From assembly GCF_900290275.1 (NCBI RefSeq), contig NZ_LT985326.1:238759-302758 (forward strand): a stretch of 64,000 bases of DNA. The letters are read 5' to 3'. The number at the start of each line of letters is the position of its first letter. Position 1 is the first letter of the stretch. Source of the stretch: Prevotella merdae (GTDB lineage: Bacteria > Bacteroidota > Bacteroidia > Bacteroidales > Bacteroidaceae). Below are positions 51,858-61,297 of this stretch, piece after piece. Position numbers and translations under genes: made by a program. The notes beneath the pieces are model-generated. The model saw nothing but the letters and a program-made list of their open reading frames with translations, was not told the origin of the DNA and ran no database searches.

Positions 51858-53900
51858 TTACAATCCTATCTTTATGCTTCCACCAGCCATTATCCACAAT
51901 CCAGGCTGCTTAACAGCACCAAGGTCGTAGTAGCGATGGCAAGTAAGGTTGTCGGCCTTAACATACAAAGTATAGGTAGGAGCTGTCCATTGCAATTTGA
52001 CATCTACCTTGGTATAAGGCGAATAATTGTTCATGCGCTCTTGCCAACGCACAGCCCAAGATGCAGATAGACGACTGAAGATACGGTGGTCTAACTGGGC
52101 TGTAAACTTATGACGCAGATACTCGAGTGCATAAAGCGAGCCATAGACAGGTCGCTCAGTATCGTGCTTCTGATATATATAGGCATATCCCACCTTGAAA
52201 CGGGTGAGCAATGAGCCTGGCAACAACTCATTGAGATTAAGGGTTGCATCAGCCGAATAGCCCATATTGTCGAGCTTACCTATATTCATAGCGTGGTATT
52301 TGCCACGCTCTTCGGTGGTGTAAACCCAATCGATAATATCAGTTCCCTTAGAATAGAATCCACTGACAACAGCCTCAACACCGTAAGTACGGAAACGTGT
52401 TCCTATCTTGAATGTAGAATTCTTCTCGGGACGAAGTGAGATGTCGCCTTGCTGAGCCGAATTGCTTGTATACAAGTCAGTATAGGTAGGCACACGCAGA
52501 GCCTTATTCCATGAGGCATAGAACTTCCACATATCATTGGGTCGATAGCTAATGTCTACACCCGGATAGAAACGAAAGTCGCCATCGAGAGCTGTATTGC
52601 GGTTGGCAAGCATACCGGCTGAAAGTGTGAATCCACCAAGTATAACGTTATGTTCAACAAAAAGACTTGTATTGGTACGGTCGCCTCTATGATTGTAGCG
52701 ACGGTCTGTTCCGTGTATATCAGCCCACTTATTCTCTGGCAGCAAGTCGCCATAAGCAGTACTCATGATATGCTCCTTGCGAAGGTCAAAGCCAAGAGCC
52801 GTCTTTCCAAGCAACCATGTTGCATGAGCGTTTAGCGATGCTCCGTATACATCCATGCGATGATAGTTCTCGCCATTACTTGCTCCTTCCTTGCCACGTG
52901 TAAGCTGATAGTGGTCTACATCGCGGTGCCAATAGAGTTGTGGTGTAAACACAAGGTTGTCGTTGCCCAATGGCTTGACATCGGCTTGTACGGAAGCAAT
53001 GATACGACGCGTAGCTTCCCATTGATTATTAAACTTTGCGCTGTAGAATGTAGATGCGCCATAGTCTTGAGATGATACGCCTCCCTGCCACATTAGGTCG
53101 GCATAACGCGATGTGTAATTGCCCATATAATAGGCACGACGACGCTTAAAGTCTGAATTCTGTGTACCTCCATCGCTTTGGGTATAGCCTCCGCTAAGCT
53201 TCTGACTTAGGTTGTTGGTCTTAACAGTAAGTCCAAAGTCACCGCCAAATGTACCAAACGAACCTCCTTCAGCCGAAAGGCGAAGATTGGAATTGCTGTC
53301 CGAACGCGTAACTATATTGATAGCGCCATTAAAGGCAGACGAACCAAACACACGTGCCGAAGCACCTTCGAGAACCTCGATGCGCTCTATATCAGAAAGC
53401 GAAACTGGAAAATCGGCTGCGTTATGACCAGTCTGTGGACTTGAAATATTGACGCCATTCAATAGAATGGTAATCTGGTCGAACGTTCCACCGTTGATAC
53501 TGATGTCCGTCTGTACACCAAAGCCACCGCGCTGACGGACATCTACGCCCGTGGCTAACTTTAAGAGATCGTTTACACTCGCTGCTTCCGCACGCTGAAT
53601 ATCATCGCGCGAGATGACAGACACAATCTTTGCCGACTGCAGAGCCGTAAGTGGGGCACGCGATGAGGTAACTGTTACCTCGTCAAGACGTACCTCGCCT
53701 TGTCCCAAAGAGTCGGTCAGGGCTGTCGCTGTTGCTGGCTTTGTGCTCATGCCTTCTGCCTTTGCGTAGGTCAATGTAGCTACGCTGAGAGTGCAGATTA
53801 GAACCTCACGGCCGATGCAGCTGAATAGAGCGTAGCCTCGACGTGTGAAGTGCTTGAAGTGCAGTGCCTGCTGACAAGCCTTGAATCTTTGTCCTTGCAT
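51858..53900 (-). CDS. TonB-dependent outer-membrane receptor (BtuB/siderophore type)
   Basis: A 680-residue TonB-dependent receptor without the SusC extension. The N-terminus (RRGYALFSCIGREVLICTLS) is an unusually long leader of a kind seen on Bacteroidales vitamin/metal receptors. VRLDEVTVTSSRAPLTALQ is the TonB-box region. The plug has VNDLLKLATGVDVRQRGGFG, DISINGGTFDQITILLNGV and IERIEVLEGASARVFGSSAF, and the barrel ends with an aromatic-rich strand (LWIMAGGSIKIGL). Ligand could be cobalamin or a metal chelate. No cobalamin-riboswitch B12 box was recognised in the 170-nt leader region. The nearby B12-dependent methionine synthase activation domain (60.5 kb) makes a B12 link attractive but unproven. 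Confidence 0.85.
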   Translation of the reverse strand: MQGQRFKACQQALHFKHFTRRGYALFSCIGREVLICTLSVATLTYAKAEGMSTKPATATALTDSLGQGEVRLDEVTVTSSRAPLTALQSAKIVSVISRDDIQRAEAASVNDLLKLATGVDVRQRGGFGVQTDISINGGTFDQITILLNGVNISSPQTGHNAADFPVSLSDIERIEVLEGASARVFGSSAFNGAINIVTRSDSNSNLRLSAEGGSFGTFGGDFGLTVKTNNLSQKLSGGYTQSDGGTQNSDFKRRRAYYMGNYTSRYADLMWQGGVSSQDYGASTFYSAKFNNQWEATRRIIASVQADVKPLGNDNLVFTPQLYWHRDVDHYQLTRGKEGASNGENYHRMDVYGASLNAHATWLLGKTALGFDLRKEHIMSTAYGDLLPENKWADIHGTDRRYNHRGDRTNTSLFVEHNVILGGFTLSAGMLANRNTALDGDFRFYPGVDISYRPNDMWKFYASWNKALRVPTYTDLYTSNSAQQGDISLRPEKNSTFKIGTRFRTYGVEAVVSGFYSKGTDIIDWVYTTEERGKYHAMNIGKLDNMGYSADATLNLNELLPGSLLTRFKVGYAYIYQKHDTERPVYGSLYALEYLRHKFTAQLDHRIFSRLSASWAVRWQERMNNYSPYTKVDVKLQWTAPTYTLYVKADNLTCHRYYDLGAVKQPGLWIMAGGSIKIGL

Positions 53901-54025
53901 AATTGCTGTTATCTAAAGCACCACCCTACCTTGCCCTCCCCCTTAATGACAGGTTTGAGTGGAATGCTTTTATTATTTTTACTTACTATTTAATATACGG
54001 GGGGAGTTTTTCAAAAATGAGTTGG

Positions 54026-54033
54026 CAAAGGTA
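54026..54033 (-). promoter_or_regulatory. -7 promoter element of the TonB-receptor gene
   Basis: The minus strand reads TACCTTTG, 126 nt before the receptor start. The long leader contains a G-rich stretch (about 53925-53945), but I could not fold it into a known riboswitch. Confidence 0.5.
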
Positions 54034-54071
54034 TGAAATTTATGTCATATGACCAAACAACTTCAGTTTTT

Positions 54072-57000
54072 TCATTCTGACATTTCCTTCAACACCTCCA
54101 CAGCATCGCCTACAGTTGGGATACCTGTAACAACCATCGAACGCTTGCCTTTTACCTCTTTAAGGTTGCATCGACGTGTGTGCGTGGCAATATAGTTGAG
54201 TGCCTTGCCAAAAGCTTGACTCTTATAGTAAGCCGACTCTGTATTTGACACAAATTGCATCTGCATACGTCCCAACTTAAGTATTATCTTCTCACAACCA
54301 AGGCGTTTGCCAAGACGTCGAAGCGGCACTACCTGCAAGAGCTCCTCAGCCTCGTGAGGCATTTTGCCAAAGCGGTCGATAAGACGCTGGCGATATGCAT
54401 CGAGCTGACTATCGTCTTCTATGTTGTCGAGTTCGCGATATAGCAGCATTCGTTCTGACGAGCCAGGCACATAAGTCTCGGGAAAGTACATCTCAAGGTC
54501 GCTCTCTATGGCGCAGTCTTCAACAAACTCGTCGCCAGAAATCTCCTTGCCTTGCGCTATCTCCTCTGCATATATGTCCTGGAACTCATCGTTCTTTAGC
54601 TCGGTAACGACTTGATTCAATATCTTTTGATAAGTCTCATAGCCAAGATCTTCCATAAATCCGCTTTGCTCAGCTCCAAGTAAATTGCCCGCACCACGTA
54701 TGTCGAGGTCTTGCATTGCAAGATTGAAACCACTGCCAAGTTCGGAAAAATTCTCCAAAGCCTCAAGTCTACGACGTGCCTCTGGTGTTAGAACCGACTT
54801 TGGTGGCGCCAACAAATAGCAGAAAGCCTTGCGGTTTGAACGTCCTACACGGCCTCGCATCTGATGTAGATCGGATAATCCGAACCGATGAGCGTCATTG
54901 ATGATGATGGTATTGGCATTGGATATGTCGATACCATTCTCTACAATGGATGTAGACAGCAGTACATCGTAGTCGTAGTTCATGAAACCGATGAGAATAT
55001 TTTCAAGTTCTTCGGGATTCATCTGACCATGACCTATCGCCACACGTGCGTCTGGCACATACTTGTGTATAAGTGCGGCAATCTCGGGAAGGTTGCTTAT
55101 GCGGTCGTTTACAAAATATACCTGACCATTGCGCGACATTTCAAAGTTTATGGCATCAGCTATTATCTCATGACTATATACGCCAATTTCGGTCTGTACT
55201 GGATATCTGTTAGGTGGCGGTGTGCGTATGATGCTCATATCACGTGCGCCCATAAGCGAGAATTGCAAGGTTCGGGGTATTGGTGTTGCCGACATTGTCA
55301 GGGTGTCAACATTACTCTTTAGCTTGCGCAACTTCTCCTTAGTGGCTACACCAAACTTCTGTTCCTCGTCGATGATTAACAGTCCAAGGTCGTGCCATTC
55401 AACCGACTTGCCTATAAGCTTGTGCGTACCAATAAGGATATCTATCTTTCCTTCCTTAAGATTCTCAAGCACTTGGCGTGTCTGTTTAGTAGTTCGGGCA
55501 CGCGAAAGGTAGTCTATGTGTACAGGCATATCCTTCAATCGGTCTTGGAATGTTTTATAATGTTGGAAGGCAAGCACTGTTGTAGGCACAAGCACAGCAA
55601 CCTGCTTGCCGTCAACAGCGGCTTTGAAGGCAGCTCTTATTGCCACTTCTGTTTTGCCAAAGCCAACATCTCCGCATACAAGACGGTCCATCGGACGTGC
55701 CGATTCCATATCAGCTTTCACATCCATAGTTGCTTTCGACTGGTCGGGCGTATCTTCGTATAGGAACGAAGCCTCAAGTTCGTGCTGCATATACGAGTCG
55801 GCAGAAAAGGCAAATCCTTTCTCATGACGACGTTTGGCATACAACTTTATCAGGTCTCTTGCTATATCCTTGATACGCTTCTTGGTGCGTTCCTTCAGTC
55901 TATCCCATGCTCCAGTGCCAAGAGTGCTTAGTCGTGGTGGCTCACCAGTATCCGAACGGCGATACTTAGATATCTTGTACAACGAATGTATTGACACGTC
56001 TACAATGTCGCCTCGCTGATAATATATACGAATAGCCTCTTGATAGCTGTCGCCTACGGGCACACGCACAAGTCCACCAAACTTGCCTATACCAAAATCC
56101 ACGTGTACAATGAAGTCGCCAGGTTCCATCTCCTGCAATTCTTTCATTGTCAGAGCCATTTTGCCCGTACGTGCAGAGTCGCTCTTAAGATTATACTTAT
56201 GGAAACGGTCGAATATCTGGTGGTCGGTAAAGAAGCACAGTCGCAGGTCGTTATCGGCAAATCCCTCGTGAATGGTATGGTCTACGGGAGTGAAATCGAT
56301 GTTGTCGGCAACAGAAAGTGCTTCCGAATTGGCCGACTTTACGCTGTGTATATTGCGCATCTGCTTTAACTCGTCGCTCTGGAATATCTCCTTAAGGCGG
56401 CGTGTCTGTTTCTCGCTGTCGGCAAGAATATATAACTTATAGCCTTTAAGCAAATAGTCTTCGAGCGATTGGGCAAGCAATTCGAAGTTCTTATGAAACA
56501 AAGGCTGTGGCGAAACATTGAATGAAATGGTTGCCTGTGGAGTTACGGTAGGCTGCGTACCAAACTCAACGATGCGGAACTTGCACATCTCCTCGCGGAA
56601 ACGTACACCCGAAACAAGGTTGTTTTCCTTGCGCATGTCACGCACAATTTGCTGTTGTTCCATCTCGGTTGCACCTTCAAGACGCTCGGCAAGTGCCTGA
56701 TGCGAGAATCCATCATTGTATATCTGCTCTATTGTAGAACATAGATACAGGCTATCTTTTACCACAAGCACAGCATCATCGGGAAGCATAGCAGTGAAAG
56801 GTTGCTTGTCTTCTACTATTTGTGCCAGTTCTGGAACAATGGCAACCGACTGTCGTGCCTCCTTTGACAGCTGATCGGCTACCTCGAATGTGCGTATTGT
56901 GTCTACCTCATCGCCAAAGAAATCGATGCGGAATGGCAGTTCGGAAGAATAAGAATATACGTCTACAATGCTGCCTCGCATAGCAAACTGGCCAGGTTCA

Positions 57001-57593
57001 TATACATAGTCTACCTCAACAAATCCAAACTCACGCAACTTTCTACCCAAGTCGGCAAGGTTCACTATATCGCCTACACCTATATTTATAGTACGCTCAT
57101 CGAGTCGGCGTTTTGACACAACAAGCTCGCTCAATGCCTCTGGACATGTAACTACATACATATAGCTGTCCGATTGAGCTGCAAGTCGGCTCAATGTCTC
57201 AGTACGAAGTATCTCGTTGGCAGCATCTCTCTGTCCATACTTTACTGCTCGGCGATACGAGGAAGGATAAAACAGCACGTTATCGGTGCCCAATATCTGC
57301 GTAAGGTCATGATAGAAATAGCCAGCCTCATCGTTATCTTGTAGTACAAAAACAGCTGTAAGGGATATGGATTTTTCACTTTTCCCTTTTAATTTTTCAC
57401 TTTTCCCTTTTCGTTCTTCACTCTTCGTTCTTCGTTCTTCACTTCCACTGGCCGCCGCAAAAAACACAGAAGCCGATGAAGCATACATTCCCTTAAGGAA
57501 TATATGCCTCATCGACTTATCGCTTAATGCTTTCAAAAAAGCCCCGCACTGTGGCAGGGCTGAATATATATTGCTTATCTCTTTTATTTCCAT
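54072..57593 (-). CDS. mfd: Transcription-repair coupling factor Mfd
   Basis: Mfd pushes stalled RNA polymerase off damaged DNA and recruits the UvrABC repair system. The 1173-residue protein has the UvrB-like N-terminus, the RNAP-interacting domain (DIVNLADLGRKLREFG, GDFIVHVDFGIGKFGGLVRV) and the RecG-like motor with Walker A GDVGFGKTEVAIR, LLIIDEEQKFGV and SATPIPRTLQFSL. The TRCF C-terminus follows. Uniquely, residues about 51-76 (SEERRTKSEERKGKSEKLKG, KSEKS) are encoded by a 7-nt-type simple repeat lying in the N-terminal domain, between FFAAASG and LTAVFVLQDNDEAGYFYHDL. The frame is kept, so the protein is probably made with a charged loop inserted. Confidence 0.95.
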   Translation of the reverse strand: MEIKEISNIYSALPQCGAFLKALSDKSMRHIFLKGMYASSASVFFAAASGSEERRTKSEERKGKSEKLKGKSEKSISLTAVFVLQDNDEAGYFYHDLTQILGTDNVLFYPSSYRRAVKYGQRDAANEILRTETLSRLAAQSDSYMYVVTCPEALSELVVSKRRLDERTINIGVGDIVNLADLGRKLREFGFVEVDYVYEPGQFAMRGSIVDVYSYSSELPFRIDFFGDEVDTIRTFEVADQLSKEARQSVAIVPELAQIVEDKQPFTAMLPDDAVLVVKDSLYLCSTIEQIYNDGFSHQALAERLEGATEMEQQQIVRDMRKENNLVSGVRFREEMCKFRIVEFGTQPTVTPQATISFNVSPQPLFHKNFELLAQSLEDYLLKGYKLYILADSEKQTRRLKEIFQSDELKQMRNIHSVKSANSEALSVADNIDFTPVDHTIHEGFADNDLRLCFFTDHQIFDRFHKYNLKSDSARTGKMALTMKELQEMEPGDFIVHVDFGIGKFGGLVRVPVGDSYQEAIRIYYQRGDIVDVSIHSLYKISKYRRSDTGEPPRLSTLGTGAWDRLKERTKKRIKDIARDLIKLYAKRRHEKGFAFSADSYMQHELEASFLYEDTPDQSKATMDVKADMESARPMDRLVCGDVGFGKTEVAIRAAFKAAVDGKQVAVLVPTTVLAFQHYKTFQDRLKDMPVHIDYLSRARTTKQTRQVLENLKEGKIDILIGTHKLIGKSVEWHDLGLLIIDEEQKFGVATKEKLRKLKSNVDTLTMSATPIPRTLQFSLMGARDMSIIRTPPPNRYPVQTEIGVYSHEIIADAINFEMSRNGQVYFVNDRISNLPEIAALIHKYVPDARVAIGHGQMNPEELENILIGFMNYDYDVLLSTSIVENGIDISNANTIIINDAHRFGLSDLHQMRGRVGRSNRKAFCYLLAPPKSVLTPEARRRLEALENFSELGSGFNLAMQDLDIRGAGNLLGAEQSGFMEDLGYETYQKILNQVVTELKNDEFQDIYAEEIAQGKEISGDEFVEDCAIESDLEMYFPETYVPGSSERMLLYRELDNIEDDSQLDAYRQRLIDRFGKMPHEAEELLQVVPLRRLGKRLGCEKIILKLGRMQMQFVSNTESAYYKSQAFGKALNYIATHTRRCNLKEVKGKRSMVVTGIPTVGDAVEVLKEMSE
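57368..57446 (-). repeat. 7-nt-period repeat inside the mfd coding sequence
   Basis: On the plus strand the bases run TTTTTCACTTTTCCC twice, then CGTTCTT and CACTCTT units, with period 7 or 21. It resembles the intergenic 7-nt arrays elsewhere in this window but is translated as a Lys/Ser/Glu/Arg-rich segment of Mfd. The inverted partner array seen at the other loci is absent here. Confidence 0.85.
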
Positions 57594-57608
57594 AAGAAAC
57601 GGATGTTA

Positions 57609-58358
57609 TCAATGCTTTGCCTTTGGATACTTTCTGAACCATCCGTCCCAACGCAGACGCATCACCCCGAAGAAAGCCTCACCAAATATGCCACCGCTCA
57701 TCTTGCTTACACCCTCGCGACGGTTTACAAATATCACTGGCACTTCCTTTATCTTGTAGCCCATCTTGTAGGCTGTATACTTCATCTCTATCTGGAATGC
57801 GTAACCCTTGAAACGAACCTGATCGAGTGGTATAGATTCAAGAACACAACGGCGATAACACTTAAAACCAGCAGTTGTATCGTGTACATTGAAGCCTGTT
57901 ACAAAGCGTACATACTTAGAAGCAAAATAGCTCATAAGCACACGACCAATAGGCCAGTTCACAACATTCACACCACTTACATAACGCGAGCCAATTGCTA
58001 CGTCGTAACCTTCATCATGACAAGCCGCATATAATCGGGGCAAGTCATTAGGATCGTGAGAGAAATCGGCATCCATCTCGAATATGTAGTCATAGCCATT
58101 CTCTAATGCCCACTTAAAGCCGGTGATATAGGCTGTACCCAAACCCAACTTACCCGAACGCTCTATTATGAAGAGACGGTTGTGAAACTCAGTATCGATA
58201 AGTCGGTGAACTATCTTGGCTGTTCCGTCAGGACTGCCATCATCGATTACGAGAATGTTAAACCCCTTTTCAAGAGCCAACACCGCACGGATTATCTTCT
58301 CTATGTTCTCCTTCTCGTTGTATGTGGGGATTATAACTATGCTGTCGCTGGTATTCAT
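57609..58358 (-). CDS. Family 2 glycosyltransferase, polyprenol-phosphate mannosyltransferase-like
   Basis: This 249-residue protein resembles dolichol/polyprenol-phosphate mannosyl- or glucosyltransferases, which move a sugar from a nucleotide donor to a lipid carrier at the inner membrane. GT2 motifs are IIPTYNEKENIEKIIR, VIDDGSPDGTAKI (nucleotide-binding Asp) and EMDADFSHDPNDLPRL (metal-binding DxD-like). VRFKGYAFQIEMKYTAYKMG and VPVIFVNRREGVSKMSG are typical of the catalytic C-terminal part. There is no membrane helix, as in the soluble DPM1 type. It lies 15 nt before mfd and probably shares its transcript. Confidence 0.92.
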   Translation of the reverse strand: MNTSDSIVIIPTYNEKENIEKIIRAVLALEKGFNILVIDDGSPDGTAKIVHRLIDTEFHNRLFIIERSGKLGLGTAYITGFKWALENGYDYIFEMDADFSHDPNDLPRLYAACHDEGYDVAIGSRYVSGVNVVNWPIGRVLMSYFASKYVRFVTGFNVHDTTAGFKCYRRCVLESIPLDQVRFKGYAFQIEMKYTAYKMGYKIKEVPVIFVNRREGVSKMSGGIFGEAFFGVMRLRWDGWFRKYPKAKH

Positions 58359-58404
58359 AATACACTGATTAGTTTAATAACATTAATGTTGACGTATGCG
58401 AATA

Positions 58405-58412
58405 CAAAAATA
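58405..58412 (-). promoter_or_regulatory. -7 promoter element of the glycosyltransferase / mfd unit
   Basis: The minus strand reads TATTTTTG, matching TAnnTTTG, 47 nt before the glycosyltransferase ATG. Confidence 0.5.
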
Positions 58413-58455
58413 CAAAGATTATTCTAATGGCATACTTTTAAAAGAATAAAAAAAC

Positions 58456-58503
58456 TAAAAAGGGCGGCACAAACACTTATTGCATGTGTCGAGCACCCTT
58501 TTA
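58456..58503 (-). terminator. Probable terminator of the acyltransferase unit
   Basis: On the minus strand AAAAGGGTGCTCGACAC can fold imperfectly with GTGTTTGTGCCGCCCTTTTT and is followed by a T run, just after the acyltransferase stop. Confidence 0.55.
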
Positions 58504-58509
58504 TCATCG

Positions 58510-59268
58510 TTATTGGTCCGGATTTTCCACAAAACCTTTATACTCATCCACAAGTCCCGACATCACAGCCTTGTAGCTCTCTTCTTCAAGATACTTTATG
58601 TTGTCTGCTCCCTTGCCTATTGGCTTGATAGGCTTGTGTATTGTAAGACGCAACGGATGCCATGTCACCCAACGCATATCGCGCTGACGTGGCATAACGT
58701 CGAACGATCCATTGATGGTCAATGGCACAACAGGCAGTTCTATATCATCAGCAAGCATAAAGGCGCCTCGCTTGAACACGCCCATATGTCCTGTAAAGCT
58801 GCGTGCTCCCTCTGGAAACACTACCAACGACATTCCTCCTTGCAAGGTCTTGCGTGCCTGGTCGTATGTTTGGCGTATCTTGCTCGGTCCTCTTTTATCT
58901 ACAAATATATGATGAGCTGCCTCACATGCCTTTCCAACGAATGGCATCTGGCGCAACTGTCGCTTCATCATCCACTTGAAATTGCGACAAAGGAATCCAT
59001 AAATAAGGAATATATCGAACGAACCTTGATGATTGGCCACGAATACATACGATTGTCCTTTCTCCAGATTCTCTCTTCCCTCTACCTTTACCGGCAACAT
59101 TAGCACGCGCACAATAAATTGAGCCCACCATTTGCCTGGGAAATAACCCCAAAAATGACCGTTACCTATAGCGCAACCTACTATTACTATAAAGCAGGTC
59201 ACAACGGTGTAGATAGCTATCAACGGCAGTGCTATAAAGAGTTGATATATACGATATATGTACTTCAT
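58510..59268 (-). CDS. 1-acyl-sn-glycerol-3-phosphate acyltransferase (PlsC-like)
   Basis: This 252-residue inner-membrane enzyme transfers an acyl chain to lysophosphatidic acid in phospholipid synthesis. An N-terminal membrane helix (LFIALPLIAIYTVVTCFIVI) is followed by the acyltransferase blocks NHQGSFDIFLIY (HX4D catalytic motif), KRGPSKIRQTYDQA, VVFPEGARSF (block III, substrate binding) and LPVVPLTING (block IV). All blocks are present and the length is normal. It lies downstream of the metallophosphoesterase (39 nt) in a minus-strand run of genes. PlsC-like paralogues are common in Bacteroidales, so the exact acyl acceptor is assumed. Confidence 0.92.
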   Translation of the reverse strand: MKYIYRIYQLFIALPLIAIYTVVTCFIVIVGCAIGNGHFWGYFPGKWWAQFIVRVLMLPVKVEGRENLEKGQSYVFVANHQGSFDIFLIYGFLCRNFKWMMKRQLRQMPFVGKACEAAHHIFVDKRGPSKIRQTYDQARKTLQGGMSLVVFPEGARSFTGHMGVFKRGAFMLADDIELPVVPLTINGSFDVMPRQRDMRWVTWHPLRLTIHKPIKPIGKGADNIKYLEEESYKAVMSGLVDEYKGFVENPDQ

Positions 59269-59307
59269 ATAATTAATGCTTGTTTATTGGTTATTATTAT
59301 TTGTCGA

Positions 59308-60474
59308 TTATTTTCTTGATTTTTTCAGTGTAATTACCACTACTTCTGGGTCCATATGGAATCGGAATGGCACAAAACCGCCAAGTCCAGTAGACACATA
59401 TAGGGCACGATTGCCTTCTCTATAGAGTCCGGCGTCTTCCTTACCCAACAATTCTGTAGGACGCAACCCAAAAATACTTGCCTGACCACCATGTGTATGT
59501 CCGCTCAATGTTAGCTGTGCCTTGCATTTAGGCAGTATTGAGCGTCGCCATGCCGAAGGATCATGTTGCAACATAACTACAAATGATTGGGCAGATATGC
59601 CATGCAACGTCTTGCTTAAATTGGCTTTCTGCGGGAATGGAGGACGACCATCATTCTCCTCGCCAGCTATAACAATTGAGTCGGCCGAACGTCTTACTAT
59701 ACGGTTGTCATTTAGCAGAAGGTTCCACCCAACCGATGTTTGAAAGTTGCATGTCTGCATTTCGTTGGCTTTTTTTTGTGCCTCATCAAGCTTGGGCATA
59801 TATTGTGAATAGTCATGGTTGCCAAGAACCGAGTATACTCCATCTTTAGCCCTTAGCCTTGAGAGCAATGGTGCAAACCTTGTCAACTCTTGTGACCGCA
59901 TATTTTGTATATCGCCCGTAAAGGCTATAAGGTCGGCATGTTGCTTGTTTATCTCAACAACAGCACGTTCCATAAGTTCTGTACGCATTGAACCCAGATG
60001 TATATCCGAGAACTGCACTATGCGATAACCGTCGAAGGCAGATGGCAGATCGTCAAACTCAATGGTAACTTGCTTTACTTCCAGTCGGTCTGTACCTGTC
60101 ATCGACCCCGTAAAGAGCACGTACAACTGTCCAAGTACAAGCACCAATCCTATGTAATTGCCCCAATTGCGACGCAACTTAAACAAGCGGCGTAATAGTC
60201 TGCCCATAATCGACGACATAACAAACAGCACCTTAGGTACCACAATCAGTCCAAGCATAAACAGATATATGTTGAACCAGGTTAGGTTATCGGGTGCAAA
60301 ATTGTCTATCATTGCGTACACCAAGGTAACGGCTATCATAGCCGCTCCAGGCAACCACCACATCAAACGCTGCCATAATCCAAGGTCGAATCTACGGCGC
60401 AAGTAGCGGCGGTATATATAGATATCTGGCAGAATAGCCGCCAGTATAATCAGAAAGAATATTCGTGCAATCAT
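59308..60474 (-). CDS. Membrane-anchored metallophosphoesterase
   Basis: This 388-residue protein has three or four membrane helices in its first 140 residues (ARIFFLIILAAILPDIYIY, MWWLPGAAMIAVTLVYAM, YLFMLGLIVVPKVLFVM, NYIGLVLVLGQLYVLF). A calcineurin-like phosphoesterase domain then carries the metal ligands in FSDIHLGS, FTGDIQNM, VLGNHDYSQY and LSGHTHGGQ. Relatives such as YkuE/LpxG-type enzymes act on lipids or UDP-sugar lipids, but the substrate here is unknown. I start at MIARIFF (preceded by AAAGAAA), since the longer frame begins with TTG inside the upstream gene. The start lies 10 nt after the stop of the methionine synthase activation protein. Confidence 0.9.
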   Translation of the reverse strand: MIARIFFLIILAAILPDIYIYRRYLRRRFDLGLWQRLMWWLPGAAMIAVTLVYAMIDNFAPDNLTWFNIYLFMLGLIVVPKVLFVMSSIMGRLLRRLFKLRRNWGNYIGLVLVLGQLYVLFTGSMTGTDRLEVKQVTIEFDDLPSAFDGYRIVQFSDIHLGSMRTELMERAVVEINKQHADLIAFTGDIQNMRSQELTRFAPLLSRLRAKDGVYSVLGNHDYSQYMPKLDEAQKKANEMQTCNFQTSVGWNLLLNDNRIVRRSADSIVIAGEENDGRPPFPQKANLSKTLHGISAQSFVVMLQHDPSAWRRSILPKCKAQLTLSGHTHGGQASIFGLRPTELLGKEDAGLYREGNRALYVSTGLGGFVPFRFHMDPEVVVITLKKSRK

Positions 60475-60484
60475 TTCTTTTTTG

Positions 60485-61297
60485 CTATTGCAGTCGGACA
60501 GCAAGAAACCTGCGCATCAATTCCACCGGCGTATGGCGTCTTTGTGCATAGTCGCGCAGTTGTTCCTCATCTATCTTCCCTATGTCGAAGTAGCGTGCTT
60601 TTGGGTGTGCAAACATCAGTCCTGATACAGATGCATGCGGCTTCATAGCCCCACTCTCTGTAAGTCGAATGCCAATGCTCTTCATATCTATCAGACAGTC
60701 AATAATGAAGTTGACACTGGTATCGGGCATTGACGGATAGCCCACAGCAGGTCTTATTCCCTGAAAATTCTCATGCAGAAGCTGCTCTATAGATAATTGC
60801 TCGTCGGGGGCATATCCCCAAAACGTGCGTCTTACTTGTAAGTGCAGCACCTCGGCAGTAGCTTCGGCAAGTCGGTCGGCAAGTGTCTGCGAGAGCATAC
60901 GCTTAAAGTCATCGCTTACAAAGTCGTGCTCTACAGCCGAATCTATTGACGTTGCAAACACACCAATATGGTCGGCAATGCCTTGCGACACTGGTCTTAC
61001 AAAATCGGCAAGGCACATGTTTGGCTCGCCATCATCGGCCTTGCGTTGCTGCCTGAGCATAGGCAGACGTGTGCCACCTATTATTATATCGTCCATATCG
61101 CCGTTTGCCTCAAACAGCTCAAAGGCTGCATGAGTCTTGTAGCGCGACTCAAATAGGTCAAGCATCGCCTCTGCCTCTGTCCTCAACTTATCTTTTTCCT
61201 CCTGCGGTTTACCAGATAGTCCCCACGCAAAGTAGAAGTAGAGCCAGTTGATATAGGGCCGCAGTTGCGAGATGTTGTAGTCGATGTATTTTGGCAT
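60485..61297 (-). CDS. Free-standing B12-dependent methionine synthase activation domain
   Basis: This 270-residue protein corresponds to the C-terminal AdoMet-binding activation module of cobalamin-dependent methionine synthase (MetH), which re-methylates oxidised cobalamin. The tell-tale motifs are RRTFWGYAPDE, FQGIRPAVGYPSMPDTS (AdoMet binding) and ESGAMKPHASVSGLMFAHPKARYFDIGKI. The rest of MetH (homocysteine, folate and cobalamin domains) is not next to it, so the gene is either a split-MetH subunit or a reactivase acting in trans. Its ATG overlaps the dihydroorotase stop by one base (TAATG), indicating translational coupling. Confidence 0.9.
   Translation of the reverse strand: MPKYIDYNISQLRPYINWLYFYFAWGLSGKPQEEKDKLRTEAEAMLDLFESRYKTHAAFELFEANGDMDDIIIGGTRLPMLRQQRKADDGEPNMCLADFVRPVSQGIADHIGVFATSIDSAVEHDFVSDDFKRMLSQTLADRLAEATAEVLHLQVRRTFWGYAPDEQLSIEQLLHENFQGIRPAVGYPSMPDTSVNFIIDCLIDMKSIGIRLTESGAMKPHASVSGLMFAHPKARYFDIGKIDEEQLRDYAQRRHTPVELMRRFLAVRLQ

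Noticed and set aside
53901..54060. Cobalamin riboswitch in the leader of the TonB receptor.
   Set aside because: The leader is long enough and the receptor type fits, but I could not find the conserved B12 box or the paired core elements. A covariance-model search would decide.
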